This document shows, in pieces, positions 28,840 to 38,647 of a stretch of DNA of 64,000 nucleotides (within the stretch, counting starts at the first letter, position 1; each line of letters starts with the position of its first letter). Under the pieces are notes generated by a model. The model saw only the letters and a list, made by a program, of their open reading frames with translations, was not told where the DNA came from and did not search any database. Position numbers and translations under genes: made by a program. This DNA comes from Haloimpatiens sp. FM7315 (GTDB lineage Bacteria; Bacillota; Clostridia; Clostridiales; Clostridiaceae), in the NCBI GenBank assembly GCA_041861885.1, contig JBGVUE010000001.1:1228001-1292000 (forward strand), written 5' to 3'.

Positions 28840-29502
28840 TTATTTGTTTAAATCTTCTTTGTATTTTAAGAGTTCATCTTCTAAATTTACCTTCTTTTCA
28901 AGTTCTTCAAATTCATCTTGAAGAGAGGTATCAGTTTTTAATTCACCTAATCCTTCAGCTATTGCTTCTTTACGTTCAATTTTTCTCTCTATATCATCAA
29001 TATTAATTTTGTTATATTTTGTATCTACATTTGATAAAATTTCATTTACTTTTTCAGTGGCTTCAGCATTATTATATCTTGCTGCAGCCTCATCTCTGTA
29101 AGATCTTGTTTTTTCTATTTCTTTTTGAAGTTCTATTAGTTTTTCCTTAATAGTGTCTGCCTTTGTTTTAGCTTCTATATAGCTTTTATTAATACTATCA
29201 AGGCTTTTGTCACTTTCAAGCTTCTTTTCTAATGCTTTTTTAGCTAAAGCTTCATTGTTGGCTTTAAGGGCAATTTTTATTTTACTTTCATAGTCTTCAG
29301 ATTCAAGTTTTAATTTATTTATTTTTTGTTTTAGTTCATGAACATTTCCTAAAATCTGAGCTGATGAAATTTTAGCCTTATTTAGACTTTCCTCCATATC
29401 TCTTATCTTTTGATCCAGTAGTTCTATTGGATTTTCCATTTCATCCAATGCACCATTTACCTTTGCTCTAAACATGTTGGAAATTCTTTTGAAAACACTC
29501 AT
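28840..29502 (-). CDS. pspA: PspA/IM30 (Vipp1) family protein
   Basis: 220 aa, nearly all alpha-helical coiled coil, starting MSVFKRISNMFRAKVNGALD with the amphipathic N-terminal helix of the ESCRT-III-like PspA family, then the EMENPIELLDQKIRDMEESL signature. PspA polymers bind and stabilise damaged membranes. GAGGAGGATTATATA precedes the start. Flanked by an upstream small secreted/membrane protein and a downstream Cys-rich protein in the same orientation. Confidence 0.9.
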   Translation of the reverse strand: MSVFKRISNMFRAKVNGALDEMENPIELLDQKIRDMEESLNKAKISSAQILGNVHELKQKINKLKLESEDYESKIKIALKANNEALAKKALEKKLESDKSLDSINKSYIEAKTKADTIKEKLIELQKEIEKTRSYRDEAAARYNNAEATEKVNEILSNVDTKYNKINIDDIERKIERKEAIAEGLGELKTDTSLQDEFEELEKKVNLEDELLKYKEDLNK

Positions 29503-29551
29503 TATATAATCCTCCTCAAAATTTTGTTTTATAAAAAATTTTTTATTAAAA

Positions 29552-30003
29552 TTAGAAAAACCTTTTTATAATTCTTACTGCTATAAAAATTAATATTATT
29601 AATGCTATAAACTTTATAAGTCCTCTTAATAGTCCAAATCCTAACCATAAATTCCCCATACTGTGATAATGCCTATTTCTAAAAACTGGTACTGGTATAA
29701 AACTAAATTTAGTTTTTTTCCCATAGGAATAATTTTTATTGTTATAGGAATGTTTCATACTTTCATTAGAGGTTGAGGCTTTAAATTTACCAGATTTAAA
29801 ATTGCCTACAGGTTTTGAAAATTTTTTGAAAAACTATTTTTAAAGTTTCCAGATTTAAAAATTTTAGATTTTATGCTAGAAGTTTTTGGCCTTGAAAAAG
29901 AACTTTTAAAACTTCCAGAGTGGAATCCACCTCTTGGTTTTGCAAAAGTAGTATTAGAAAATATAATTGAAAACACAAGAATACTAATAAAAAATAAAGT
30001 CAA
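29552..30003 (-). CDS. small Ser/Phe/Lys-rich exported or membrane protein, one frame break
   Basis: Not recognised. Two segments join by adding one base in a 4-A run near 29813-29819 (linker FQKPVGNFKSGKFKASTSNE), giving ~150 aa. N terminus is a signal-like hydrophobic stretch (LFFISILVFSIIFS, then TTFAKPRGG); the middle is low-complexity with repeated FKSG/FKNS-type units; the C-terminal end is a transmembrane helix (LIKFIALIILIFIAVRI) closing with RIIKRFF. TTG 30003 is the nominal start, but an AAGGGGG at about 30054-30061 suggests translation starts further upstream with another base missing. Probably the first gene of the pspA operon. Confidence 0.6.
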
Positions 30004-30456
30004 TAACTTTCGCTTTTTTGAAATTTTAGATTTAATTTAGTTTTCGTATACAGCGCCCCCTTTTTACTATTTACAATTATTCTTTAAAAATTAAATACAT
30101 ACTACTACTATTATAAATAAAATATGTCAATAATGTAAATATTTAATTAAATAATTATGTAGGATTTAAATATGCATTAAGCAATTACTGTAATTATATT
30201 ATACAATATAAATAACCATATAACAAGATTAAAATATACCTATTTTAGATTAAAAGCAAACGTTTAATTAGAATTTATAAATTTAGGCATTATTTACTAA
30301 CGCTTATAATAAAAATCTTTAGTTTTCTACATTTATTAATTACATAATGTTTTAATTAGTTTTACATAAATATAATTTTAATATATAATCATATTTTGAG
30401 TGGTACACCTTAAAATAATAAGTAATTTCTGTTTTAATTTAAAGGGAGAAGGTTAT
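30004..30456. other. intergenic region between pspA cluster and recQ
   Basis: About 450 very AT-rich bases between divergent units. The left end may include the true N terminus of the gene ending at 29552. No hairpin terminator, RNA element or further ORF with a ribosome binding site is apparent. Promoters for both sides must lie here but I cannot single one out. Confidence 0.4.
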
Positions 30457-32617
30457 ATGTTTAGCAATTCAAAAAATATTTTGAAAAAGTATTTTGGTTA
30501 TGACGATTTTAGAAAAGGTCAAGAAGAGATTATAAAGGACGTTCTAAAGGGTAGGGATGTATTAGCAATTATGCCAACAGGTGCTGGAAAATCAATATGT
30601 TTTCAGGTTCCTGCGATTTTATTTGAAGGCATTACTATTGTAATTTCACCTCTTATTTCTCTTATGAAGGATCAAGTAGATAATTTAAATGAGCTGGGTG
30701 TTAAGGCAACATATATTAATAGTTCTTTAACAGAAAAGCAAACTACGGACAGAATTTATGGTATATTAACCGGTATGTATAAATTAGTATATATAGCACC
30801 AGAAAGATTGGAATCTTCTAATTTTTGTGCACTAATAAAGGATGTAAATATATCTTTTATAGCTATAGACGAGGCTCATTGTATATCTCAGTGGGCACAT
30901 GATTTTAGAACTAGTTATAAGAAAATATCAAAATTTATTGAATTTCTAGATACAAGGCCTGTAATAGGTGCGTATACAGCTACAGCTACGGAAGTTGTTA
31001 AAAATGATATAATAAAACTTCTAAAACTTAATGAACCCAAAGTCTATGTAACTGGATTTGATAGGAAAAATCTATACTTTTCTGTGCTTAGGGGTGAAAA
31101 CAATCAAGAGTACATTTTGTCCTATGTTTTAAAACATAAGGACAGTAATGGAATTATATATGCAGCCACTAGAAAAGAGACTGAATATATATATAAATTT
31201 CTAGTTAAAAACAACGTTAAAGTAGGATTATATCACGCAGGGTTATCTGATAAAAAAGAGAAGAGGTACAAAATAAATTTGCCTATGACGATATAAATGT
31301 TATGGTAGCAACAAATGCTTTTGGTATGGGAATTGATAAGTCTAACGTTAGGTATGTAATACATAACAATATGCCTAAAAATCTAGAAGCTTACTATCAA
31401 GAAGCAGGACGTGCAGGAAGAGATGGAGAAAAAAGTGAGTGCATTTTACTATTTAATCCTAGAGATATTCAATTGCAGACGTACTTTATTGAGGAGACTT
31501 GCCTTTCTATAGAGAGAAAAACTAATGAATATGAAAAACTAAGGTCAATAACAGATTATTGTTATACCTCTCAATGTCTTAGAAAGTACATATTAGAGTA
31601 TTTTGGTGAAAATGTAAACTACGATAATTGTAATAATTGTGGGAATTGTAACGATGAAAGCACAGACAAAGATATAAGCTTAGAGGCTAAAAAATTTTTT
31701 CCTGTGTATACAGAATGAAAGAAAAGTATGGAACTCATATGATTACAGATGTATTAAAGGGTTCTAAGAATAAAAAAGTAATTGTAAATGGCTTAAACAA
31801 ATTATCTACCTATGGATTAATGAAGGAATATGATAAGAAATTTATATTAAATATTATAAATAAACTTGCAGCAGATGGATATTTAAGACTTACTAATGAT
31901 GGATACCCTGTAGTTAAACTTACAAATAGAGCCATAGAGGCATTAAAGGATAATACGAAGATATTTATTAAAATTCCTAAGGTAATAAGAAAGATTCAAG
32001 GTTACGGTGAATTATTTGTGATTTTGAAAAGCATAAGAAAAGAAATATCTGAAACTGAAAAAATACCACCTTATATTGTATTTGCAGATGCTAGTTTAAA
32101 TGAAATGGCAACAAATATGCCAAAAAATAAAAAAGAGTTTTTAAATATAAAAGGTGTTGGAGAATTAAAATACAATAAATACGGTGAAAAATTTCTAAAG
32201 GCAATTTCTGTATACATGAAAGAAAAATCTATAAACCAAGAAGATAGTATTGATTTAAGGCTAGATAATAAAGCTGAAAGTAAAAAAGAGATTCTAGTAA
32301 ATGACGGTGAGAAGAGTAAAAAGACACCTAGTTATATCATTACTTATGAAATGTTTGTAGAGGGAAACAGTTTAGATAAAATAAAAGATATTAGAAATAT
32401 TAGTCTTCAAACAGTTCAGGAGCACATAGTTAAGTGTAAAGAGGAAGGCAAAGACGTAAATATAAAGGATTTTATACCTGAAAAGTATATAAATCTAATT
32501 TCAAATACTATTGTTGAATTAAATACTCATAAATTAAAACTTATTAAAGACGCCTTACCAGAAGAAGTTGAGTATTTTTGGATAAAATTAGTTAGATGTA
32601 CCTGTGAAAATAATTAA
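30457..32617 (+). CDS. recQ: ATP-dependent DNA helicase RecQ, two frame breaks
   Basis: About 720 aa after repair. 3'-5' helicase with motif 0 FRKGQEEII, Walker A PTGAGKS, DEAH as DEAHCISQWAHDFR, motif V TNAFGMGIDKSNVR and motif VI YYQEAGRAGRDG; zinc-binding RQC region with CLRKYILEYF and CNNCGNC; HRDC domain near KIPPYIVFADASLNEMA; C-terminal helix-turn-helix (SLQTVQEHIVKC). Frame changes -1 at the A6 run near 31250 (repaired: DKKREEVQNKFAYDD) and the T6 run near 31694 (AKKFFSCVYRMKEKYG). Start ATG 30457 follows AAAGGGAGAAGGTTAT. Confidence 0.93.
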
Positions 32618-32635
32618 TAAGGGGGATTTTATAAA

Positions 32636-33466
32636 TTGGAAATATTAAAATTTATTCAAAGTTTTGCAAACCCATTTCTAGATAAATTTTTTCTAACTGT
32701 AACTGTTTTAGGAGAAGAATATTTAGCTATGGTAGTTTTACTTTTATTTTTGTGGTGTAAAGATAAAAAATTAGGGTATAAACTGGGACTTTCCTTAAGT
32801 TTTAGTTTTCTTATAAATGGTCTTATAAAAGATATAGTTAAAGAAGCAAGGCCTATAGGAAAAGATGGTATAAGATCTTTGAGAGCAAAAACTGCTACGG
32901 GATACTCTTTCCCAAGTGGGCATACACAAAACACTGCTACTTTATGGACAACTTTAATTTTACATTTTAAGAATAAAAAATTAACAGTTATAGGAATAAT
33001 ATTCACTTTATTAGTTGGATTGTCTAGAATTTATTTAGGACTTCATTGGACAAGAGACGTTGTTGGAGGTTTAATCTTTGCTATTCTAAGCGTATTTATT
33101 TCTAATATAATTTTTGATTCAATTGAAAAAGCCAAGGATAAAAAGATAGTTGTTATGTTATGCGCTCTATCTATTATTGGGATGTCTTATTTTAAAAGTG
33201 TTGACTATGCTAAAGCTGTAGGAATGTTTTTAGGTTTTCTAATTGGATATAGTGTAGAGAATAAATATATAAATTTAGAGATGCATAAAAATAAAATAAA
33301 AAACACTATTAGGTTTATTTTAGGGTTGTTTATTCTTGTAGTTATAAAAATAATACTAAAAAAAGTTCCTGCATTTGGGGAATTAAGTTATGTTATAAAC
33401 TATGGAATTATTGTTATGTGGTGTACAATTGGTGCCCCTTATGCATTTAAAAAATTGAATATATAA
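32636..33466 (+). CDS. PAP2 family phosphatase
   Basis: 276 aa, about eight hydrophobic segments. The three PAP2 signature motifs are present: KDIVKEARPIG, PSGHTQ and SRIYLGLHWTRDVVGG. Likely a membrane lipid or undecaprenyl-diphosphate phosphatase; exact substrate not determinable. TTG start at 32636, preceded by AAGGGGGATTT; begins 18 bases after recQ. Confidence 0.88.
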   Translation: MEILKFIQSFANPFLDKFFLTVTVLGEEYLAMVVLLLFLWCKDKKLGYKLGLSLSFSFLINGLIKDIVKEARPIGKDGIRSLRAKTATGYSFPSGHTQNTATLWTTLILHFKNKKLTVIGIIFTLLVGLSRIYLGLHWTRDVVGGLIFAILSVFISNIIFDSIEKAKDKKIVVMLCALSIIGMSYFKSVDYAKAVGMFLGFLIGYSVENKYINLEMHKNKIKNTIRFILGLFILVVIKIILKKVPAFGELSYVINYGIIVMWCTIGAPYAFKKLNI

Positions 33467-33482
33467 TTTAGGAAGGGATAGC

Positions 33483-34789
33483 ATGTATGAAATTATAGAT
33501 AAAATAGCCGAAAATCTAGAGGATAAAATAATTGAAGATAGAAGAGATTTCCATAAATATCCGGAAATAGCCTGGACAGAATTTAGGACTGCATCTATAA
33601 TCGCAAAGAAGCTTGAGAATTTTGGATATAAAATAGAGCTTGGCAGGGAAGTAATAAAAGATACCTCTAGAATGGGAGTGCCAAGTGAGGAAATTTTAGA
33701 AAAAGAGTATGAAAGGGCTTTAAGCCAAGGGGCCTATGAAAAGTATGCAAAGTCTATGAAAAATGGTTACACAGGTGTTGTTGGAATTTTGGAAAATGGG
33801 CAGGGGCCTACAATAGCTGCTAGATTTGATATTGATGCTTTAAGCATAAAAGAAAGTCATGAGTATAATCACTTACCTTATAAATTAGGTTTTGCTCTAA
33901 AAATTGCAATTATATGCATGCTTGTGGACATGATGGACACGCTGCTATTGGTATTGGTGTTGCAGCAATTTTAGCTAAACTTAAAAGTAAATTAAAAGGA
34001 AGAATAATACTAATTTTTCAGCCGGCAGAAGAAGGTGTATTAGGTGCAAAGTCTATGGTGGATGCTGGAATATTAGACAATGTAGATTATTTAATTGGTG
34101 GACATATTGGAATTAAAGCAAGGAAATCTAAAGAAATATTTTGCGATGTAGATGGCTTTTTAGCTACTTCTAAATTTGATGCTTATTTTAAAGGAAAACC
34201 TAGTCATGCAGGCAGCAATCCAGAAGAAGGAAATAATGCACTACTTGCGGCGGCTACAGCCATATTAAATTTAAATGCTATTCCTAGAAACGGGAAGGGT
34301 GCAACTAGGATAAATGTAGGTAAGCTAATATCAGGGACTTCGAGAAATATAATTCCATCTACGGCTAAAATGCTTATTGAAACAAGAGGAGAGACTAAGG
34401 AACTTAATGATTATATGAAGGATTATGCATATAGAGTCTTGGAGTCAAGTGCTAAAATGCATGGTGTTAATTTAACTATAGTTCCAATGGGTGAGGCTTT
34501 AAATGCAGAAAGTGATGATGAGTTAGTAATGGAAGTTGAAAAAGTTGCAAAGGACTTAAAAGAGTATAACTATGTCTGCAATGAGAAAATCAAATTTGGA
34601 GCCAGTGAAGATTTTTCATATATGATGAATAGAGTGAATTCAAAAGGTGGAAAGTCAGTATATGTGATGTTTGGAAGTAATATAAAAGGTGAGCATCATA
34701 GTAGTGAATTTGACTTTAATGAAAAGGACTTAAAAGCAGCGGTAAAGGTATTTAGTAAGGCTATAGTTAGTATTGATAGAAATATTTAA
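33483..34789 (+). CDS. M20 family amidohydrolase (AbgB-like), one frame break
   Basis: 435 aa after repair. Zinc-dependent amidohydrolase/peptidase: RRDFHKYPEIAWTEFRTAS at the N terminus, the metal motif HACGHDGHAAIG, the dimerisation domain near KGKPSHAGSNPEEGNNALL, and FGASEDFSYMMN. The break is a -1 change at CTCTAAAAATTGC near 33896-33903; one added base gives KNCNYMHACGHDGH. The insert around residues 55-85 resembles p-aminobenzoyl-glutamate hydrolase relatives. AGGAAGGGATAGC precedes ATG. Reads with recQ and the PAP2 gene. Confidence 0.88.
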
Positions 34790-34906
34790 AATATCTAAAT
34801 TAGCTCCTAACCCTAAATTTATAGTATAGATACTGGGTAGATATAATACATCATTCCAATTTTAAACTAATTTCTTTTAGGATTAGGAAAAATAACAAGG
34901 CTTTTA

Positions 34907-35802
34907 CTAGGAAATCTGTTCAATTTTTGGCATAAGGATTTTAAGTGCCTTTGGAAGAATCTCAAAATTAACACTATTACTTTTTAATATTTCACCATCA
35001 ATATTCACAGTAAATTCTTTATTGGAGTTTACTGTGACTTTTTTGCTTTATAATAAGATACTTCAGGTATGCCGTCTAGCTTACCACCTAAAGCTCTTGG
35101 AATGTATTTCATAAGTCTAAAAAAATTTGCTTTTTTAATTGAGCAAATATCTAAATATCCATCAAAAATATCAGCTTCAGGGGTAATATATATTCCTCCA
35201 CCGTAGCATTTACCATTAGAGCTTGTTAAAAGAAGAGACTCCTGGGAAAAATTAGTGTCGTCAATTGTTATATCTAGCTTTAAGGGTTTGAATTTAAATG
35301 GAGTATAAAGAAGGCTTAATATATAAGCTAGCTTACTTGGAATATATTTTTTACCCTTAAATAGCCTTGCATTATAAGTTACTTCAGAGTCCAATCCTAT
35401 TGATGATATATTTATGTAGTAGTTTTTGTTGATTTTACCAATGTCAATTTCTTTTATAGTTCCCTGTATAGTATTTTTTAAAATATCTTTTTTTGATGAT
35501 GTTATATTTTTAATGAAGTCATTCCCAGTACCGCAAGGAATAATACCAAGTATACTACTACTTCCAATTAAGCCATTTAAAACTTCATTAACAGTACCGT
35601 CTCCTCCAACTGCATAAATTCTATGGAAACCTTTTTTTGAAAAGTCTTTGGCAAGCTCTGTAGCTTGGCCTTTATATTCAGTTATTTTTATTTCAAATTC
35701 ATGATCTAAGTCATTAAAATAATTTTCTATAAGCGGTATATACTTAAGAGCATCACCTTTACCTGCTGAAGGGTTTAATATAAATAAATGTTTTGTCATC
35801 AT
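34907..35802 (-). CDS. diacylglycerol kinase family lipid kinase (DgkB/YegS-like), one frame break
   Basis: 298 aa after repair. N-terminal NPSAGKG, GGDGTVNEVLNGLIG and GTGNDF are the lipid kinase nucleotide-binding motifs; GGGIYITPEADIFDGYLD is the second domain. As assembled the frame ends at 35029; adding one base in the T6 run 35039-35044 extends it through VTVNSNKEFTVNIDGE and SVNFEILPKALKILM to a stop at 34907, restoring the usual C-terminal strand. Phosphorylates diacylglycerol or a related lipid; BmrU-type relatives are of unknown substrate. Confidence 0.88.
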
Positions 35803-36014
35803 ACACCTCTCGATAAAATAAAATTAGTACATATACATTATACAATAATGTGCTATAAAGTAAATTCCTAAAACAAGATTATAAGAGGAGAAAGCTTTTG
35901 TACAGTAACATTATAAAATAAAAGGCAAGTTCTTAATTTTTATGCTATAATATAATACTAGGTAATGGATGGTTTAATTATGGAAGTGTGTATAATCTTT
36001 TTAGGAGGCAATGT

Positions 36015-36898
36015 ATGAATTTTGTTATTTTTGACATGGAATTCAATAATTATAACAGGGAATTATTTGATAGAAGTAAGAGTTCGGATATAAATGCACA
36101 ATGCCCTAATGAAATAATAGAAATTGGAGCTATGAAACTGGACAAAGATTTAAATGTGATAGATAATTTGAAGCTCTATATAAAACCTGTGATATATAGA
36201 CACATAAATCCTGTTGTAGCTGGGATGACAGGTATTACCGAGGAACAGTTAAATAAGGGAGTAGATTTTTGTACTGCTATAGAAAAATTTAGAATATTTT
36301 CAGGAGAAAATATGATTATCTGTTCTTGGGCAAAAGATGATATTATAGAACTTATTAGAAATGCGAATTTTCATAAGTATAAAAATTTATCATGGATTGA
36401 TAAATACATAGATATACAAGACTATTGTACCAAAGCTTTAGGTGAGAAGAATTGCCTTTCATTAAAAAGAGCATTGAGTAAATTAAACATAGATTTTAAT
36501 GAGGAAGAGCTACATGATGCATTGTATGATACAGAGTTTACCGTTGAGGTTTTTAAAAAAATATATCATATGAGAGATTTAAAGGAGTATATAGTAGAAA
36601 ATATACATGCAATGCCAGCTATTACAGTAACAAATGCATCAGAAGTTCACATAGAAGAAGAATGCATAAAATTGCACTGCCCAAAATGTAGAAAAAAGTA
36701 AAAATGAAATATCCTTTTAAATTTTTAGATTGGAGATTCATAAGTATAGGTTATTGTGAAAAATGCGGATGCAATTTTCTTGAAGAGGTAGTTGTAAAGA
36801 AGAATATTACTGGAAAGAAAACATATATAATTAAGCAAAAAATATTGAGAGAAGATAGATATTTAGAGATTATGGACAAGTATAAAATTATTAGCTAA
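36015..36898 (+). CDS. DEDD-type 3'-5' exonuclease with split zinc ribbon, one frame break
   Basis: Exonuclease domain residues 1-190: motif I FVIFDMEFN, motif II region ending SWAKDD and motif III HDALYDTEFT (DEDDh). The plain frame ends at 36701 after CPKC; one added A in AGAAAAAAGTAAAAATG (36690-36698) continues to 36898 with GYCEKCGC, making a CxxC...CxxC zinc ribbon and a 294-aa protein. Similar KapD-like proteins are known in Firmicutes, substrate unclear. ATG 36015 is chosen because AGGAGG lies at 36003-36008; the in-frame start at 35988 has none. Confidence 0.85.
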
Positions 36899-36968
36899 TA
36901 TTATTAGATTTTAGAAGAAAGTATTCTATCCAAAAGTTTAGATGTTTAGTAACAAAGGAGGAATAGGT

Positions 36969-37769
36969 ATGATAGAGCTTATAGCTTCAGATTTAGATGG
37001 AACACTAGTAAATGACAATGGAATAATATGCCCAAAAGTATATGAGTTAATACCTAATTTGCACAAAATGGGAATAAGGTTTGCGGCAGCTAGTGGTAGA
37101 TTTTATTCTCAGCTTGATCAAAACTTTAATAAAGTAAAGGATGATATGATTTTTATAGCTCACAATGGAGCTATAATAAAGTACAATAAAAAGGGAAAAA
37201 CAATATACGAAAATGCCATAGATAAACAAGATATAGATAGCGTAGTTAGTTTAAATAGAAGATTTGGTGAAGAATTCTTTTTAGCTGGAGAGGAAAATGC
37301 TTATGTAGTAAATCCTTCTAAATCTCTTCTCGAAATATTTAAAAATATGAATATACCATATATTGTGCTTGATTCCTTTGATAAAGTTAAAGATTCTATA
37401 TATAAAATGACATATTATGTATCAGAGGGAATAAAACCTCATATAGTTAAAGAGTTGAAAAAGAATTTAAACTCCAATATTGAATGTGTAGTTTCTGGAG
37501 ATTGTTGGATAGATATTATGAATAAAGGTGTAAATAAGGGACAAGCAATAAAGATGCTTCAGAAGATATTCGAAATTAATGGAAATGATACTATGGTTTT
37601 CGGAGACAATTATAATGACTTAGATATGTTTAAGGCTGCTAAGTATAGTTATGCTATGGAAAATGCTTGTGAAGAAGTGAAGAGTAAAGCTAATTATATT
37701 GCAGAGAGCAATAATGACGATGGAGTATATAAAGTAATTAAAAATTATATTACTTCCCTTAAGCGTTAG
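36969..37769 (+). CDS. Cof-type HAD-IIB family phosphatase
   Basis: 266 aa. HAD motif I ASDLDGTLVND, motif II AASGR, motif III lysine in KGQAIKML and motif IV GDNYNDLDMF, with a type IIB cap between. Sugar-phosphate, PLP or FMN phosphatases belong here; substrate not determinable. ATG 36969 follows AAAGGAGGAATAGGT; an upstream in-frame ATG at 36942 lacks a ribosome binding site. Confidence 0.9.
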   Translation: MIELIASDLDGTLVNDNGIICPKVYELIPNLHKMGIRFAAASGRFYSQLDQNFNKVKDDMIFIAHNGAIIKYNKKGKTIYENAIDKQDIDSVVSLNRRFGEEFFLAGEENAYVVNPSKSLLEIFKNMNIPYIVLDSFDKVKDSIYKMTYYVSEGIKPHIVKELKKNLNSNIECVVSGDCWIDIMNKGVNKGQAIKMLQKIFEINGNDTMVFGDNYNDLDMFKAAKYSYAMENACEEVKSKANYIAESNNDDGVYKVIKNYITSLKR

Positions 37770-37778
37770 GTGATAGAA

Positions 37779-38185
37779 TTGATTAGGTTAAAGTTAGAAT
37801 TGAAAAAAAGTGGTAGTATAAGTTTAAAAATGTATTTATCTAAAAAAGACATGAATATATTTTTGGTAAGAAGAGTTTTAATGGAAAGTGTTAAGGTTAA
37901 GAATACAAAATTTCTAGTATATTTAGTACCTATGAAGTATTTTTGCCCTTATATAATAATTTAGAAAAGGAAATCGTTAAAATGCATGAGAATAGCATTT
38001 TGACTCTCTTTGAGTATTCTGATGAATATGACGGAGAATTTTTTTATTCTTCAAAAATCACACCTACATTTATGAAAAAATGGAGAAGTGTTGGATGTCC
38101 TAAATTGTATAAAATAAGCTTAGATAAAAAAGAAAACAAATTCAATAAAATGATTATATTTGAGAAAAAATCATTGACAGTTTAA
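37779..38185 (+). CDS. small unknown protein, one frame break
   Basis: Not confidently recognised. TTG 37779 follows AGGTGATAG and lies just after the HAD stop; GTG 37770 is an alternative. A -1 change in the T5 run near 37936-37940 separates the two segments; one added T gives PMKYFLPLYNNLEKEIVKM and about 135 aa. The C-terminal half (ENSILTLFEYSDEYDGEFFY, WRSVGCPKLYKISLDKKENK) looks like a cytosolic alpha/beta protein. Resembles small clostridial proteins of unknown function; likely co-transcribed with the HAD gene. Further indels in the N-terminal half cannot be excluded. Confidence 0.6.
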
Positions 38186-38224
38186 TTTCTTTGTGATAAC
38201 ATGATAAAAAAGTAAAATCGATGA

Positions 38225-38450
38225 GAGAAAGAGTAGATATTTAAGAGTACTTTAAGCGAACTTGGAGGGGTGTGAGCCAAGTAGGAAAATAAATATTGAA
38301 GGACATTCTGGAGATGTTTGTTTGAAAACTATTGTTAGTAGGACAAATCGGTTTTCACCGTTATATGAACTTAAGAGAACTTTTTTATTTAAGGTTAAAA
38401 AGGATGGTACCGTGGGATTTTACTCACTCCTAATTAGGAGTGAGTTTTTT
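38225..38450 (+). promoter_or_regulatory. T-box leader, module 1 (stem I with GAA-AAC specifier region, antiterminator 1, terminator 1)
   Basis: Stem I hallmarks: GGTGTGAGCC in the distal loop region (38270-38279) and AGGACATTCTGGAGATG. The specifier region reads GAA-AAC at 38324-38329: AAC is Asn, the preceding GAA is a Glu codon. T-box sequence AAAAAGGATGGTACCGTGGG at 38397-38416 has TGGT (38405-38408), matching a tRNA ending ACCA. Terminator stem ACTCACTCCT (38422-38431) / AGGAGTGAGT (38436-38445) plus T run. Confidence 0.88.
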
Positions 38451-38519
38451 ATTTTGCTATCCATGGCAAAGCGAAATATTTTCCCTAGTAATTTTTTTAA
38501 TGGTGCCTTTAAAGAGCCT

Positions 38520-38597
38520 TATATTTAAAAGTTAATTAGGGTGGCACCACGAATAATTCGTCCCTTAGGCAAAATTTTTGCTTAAGGGATTTTTTTG
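38520..38597 (+). promoter_or_regulatory. T-box module 2 (second antiterminator and terminator without its own stem I)
   Basis: A second T-box sequence AATTAGGGTGGCACCACG (38534-38551) with TGGC at 38542-38545, matching a tRNA ending GCCA. The terminator pairs TCCCTTA (38561-38567) with TAAGGGA (38583-38589) and is extended by GCAAAA/TTTTGC, then a T run. Only about 90 bases separate it from terminator 1, too few for another full stem I, so both modules appear to share one specifier. Confidence 0.85.
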
Positions 38598-38647
38598 TAA
38601 TATGCACTGCGCAGTGTTGTATTAAATATTTTATAGGAGGGATATTT

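Noticed and set aside
34805..34888. TCCTAACCCTAAA / TTTAGGATTAGGA inverted repeat between the M20 and DAG kinase genes
   Set aside because: Arms are about 60 bases apart with one mismatch and no T tract; partly inside the repaired DAG kinase 3' flank. No clear function.
38607..38618. Palindrome CACTGCGCAGTG before aspS as an operator
   Set aside because: Perfect but only 12 bases, within the leader downstream of the T-box terminator; no second copy or known binding protein.
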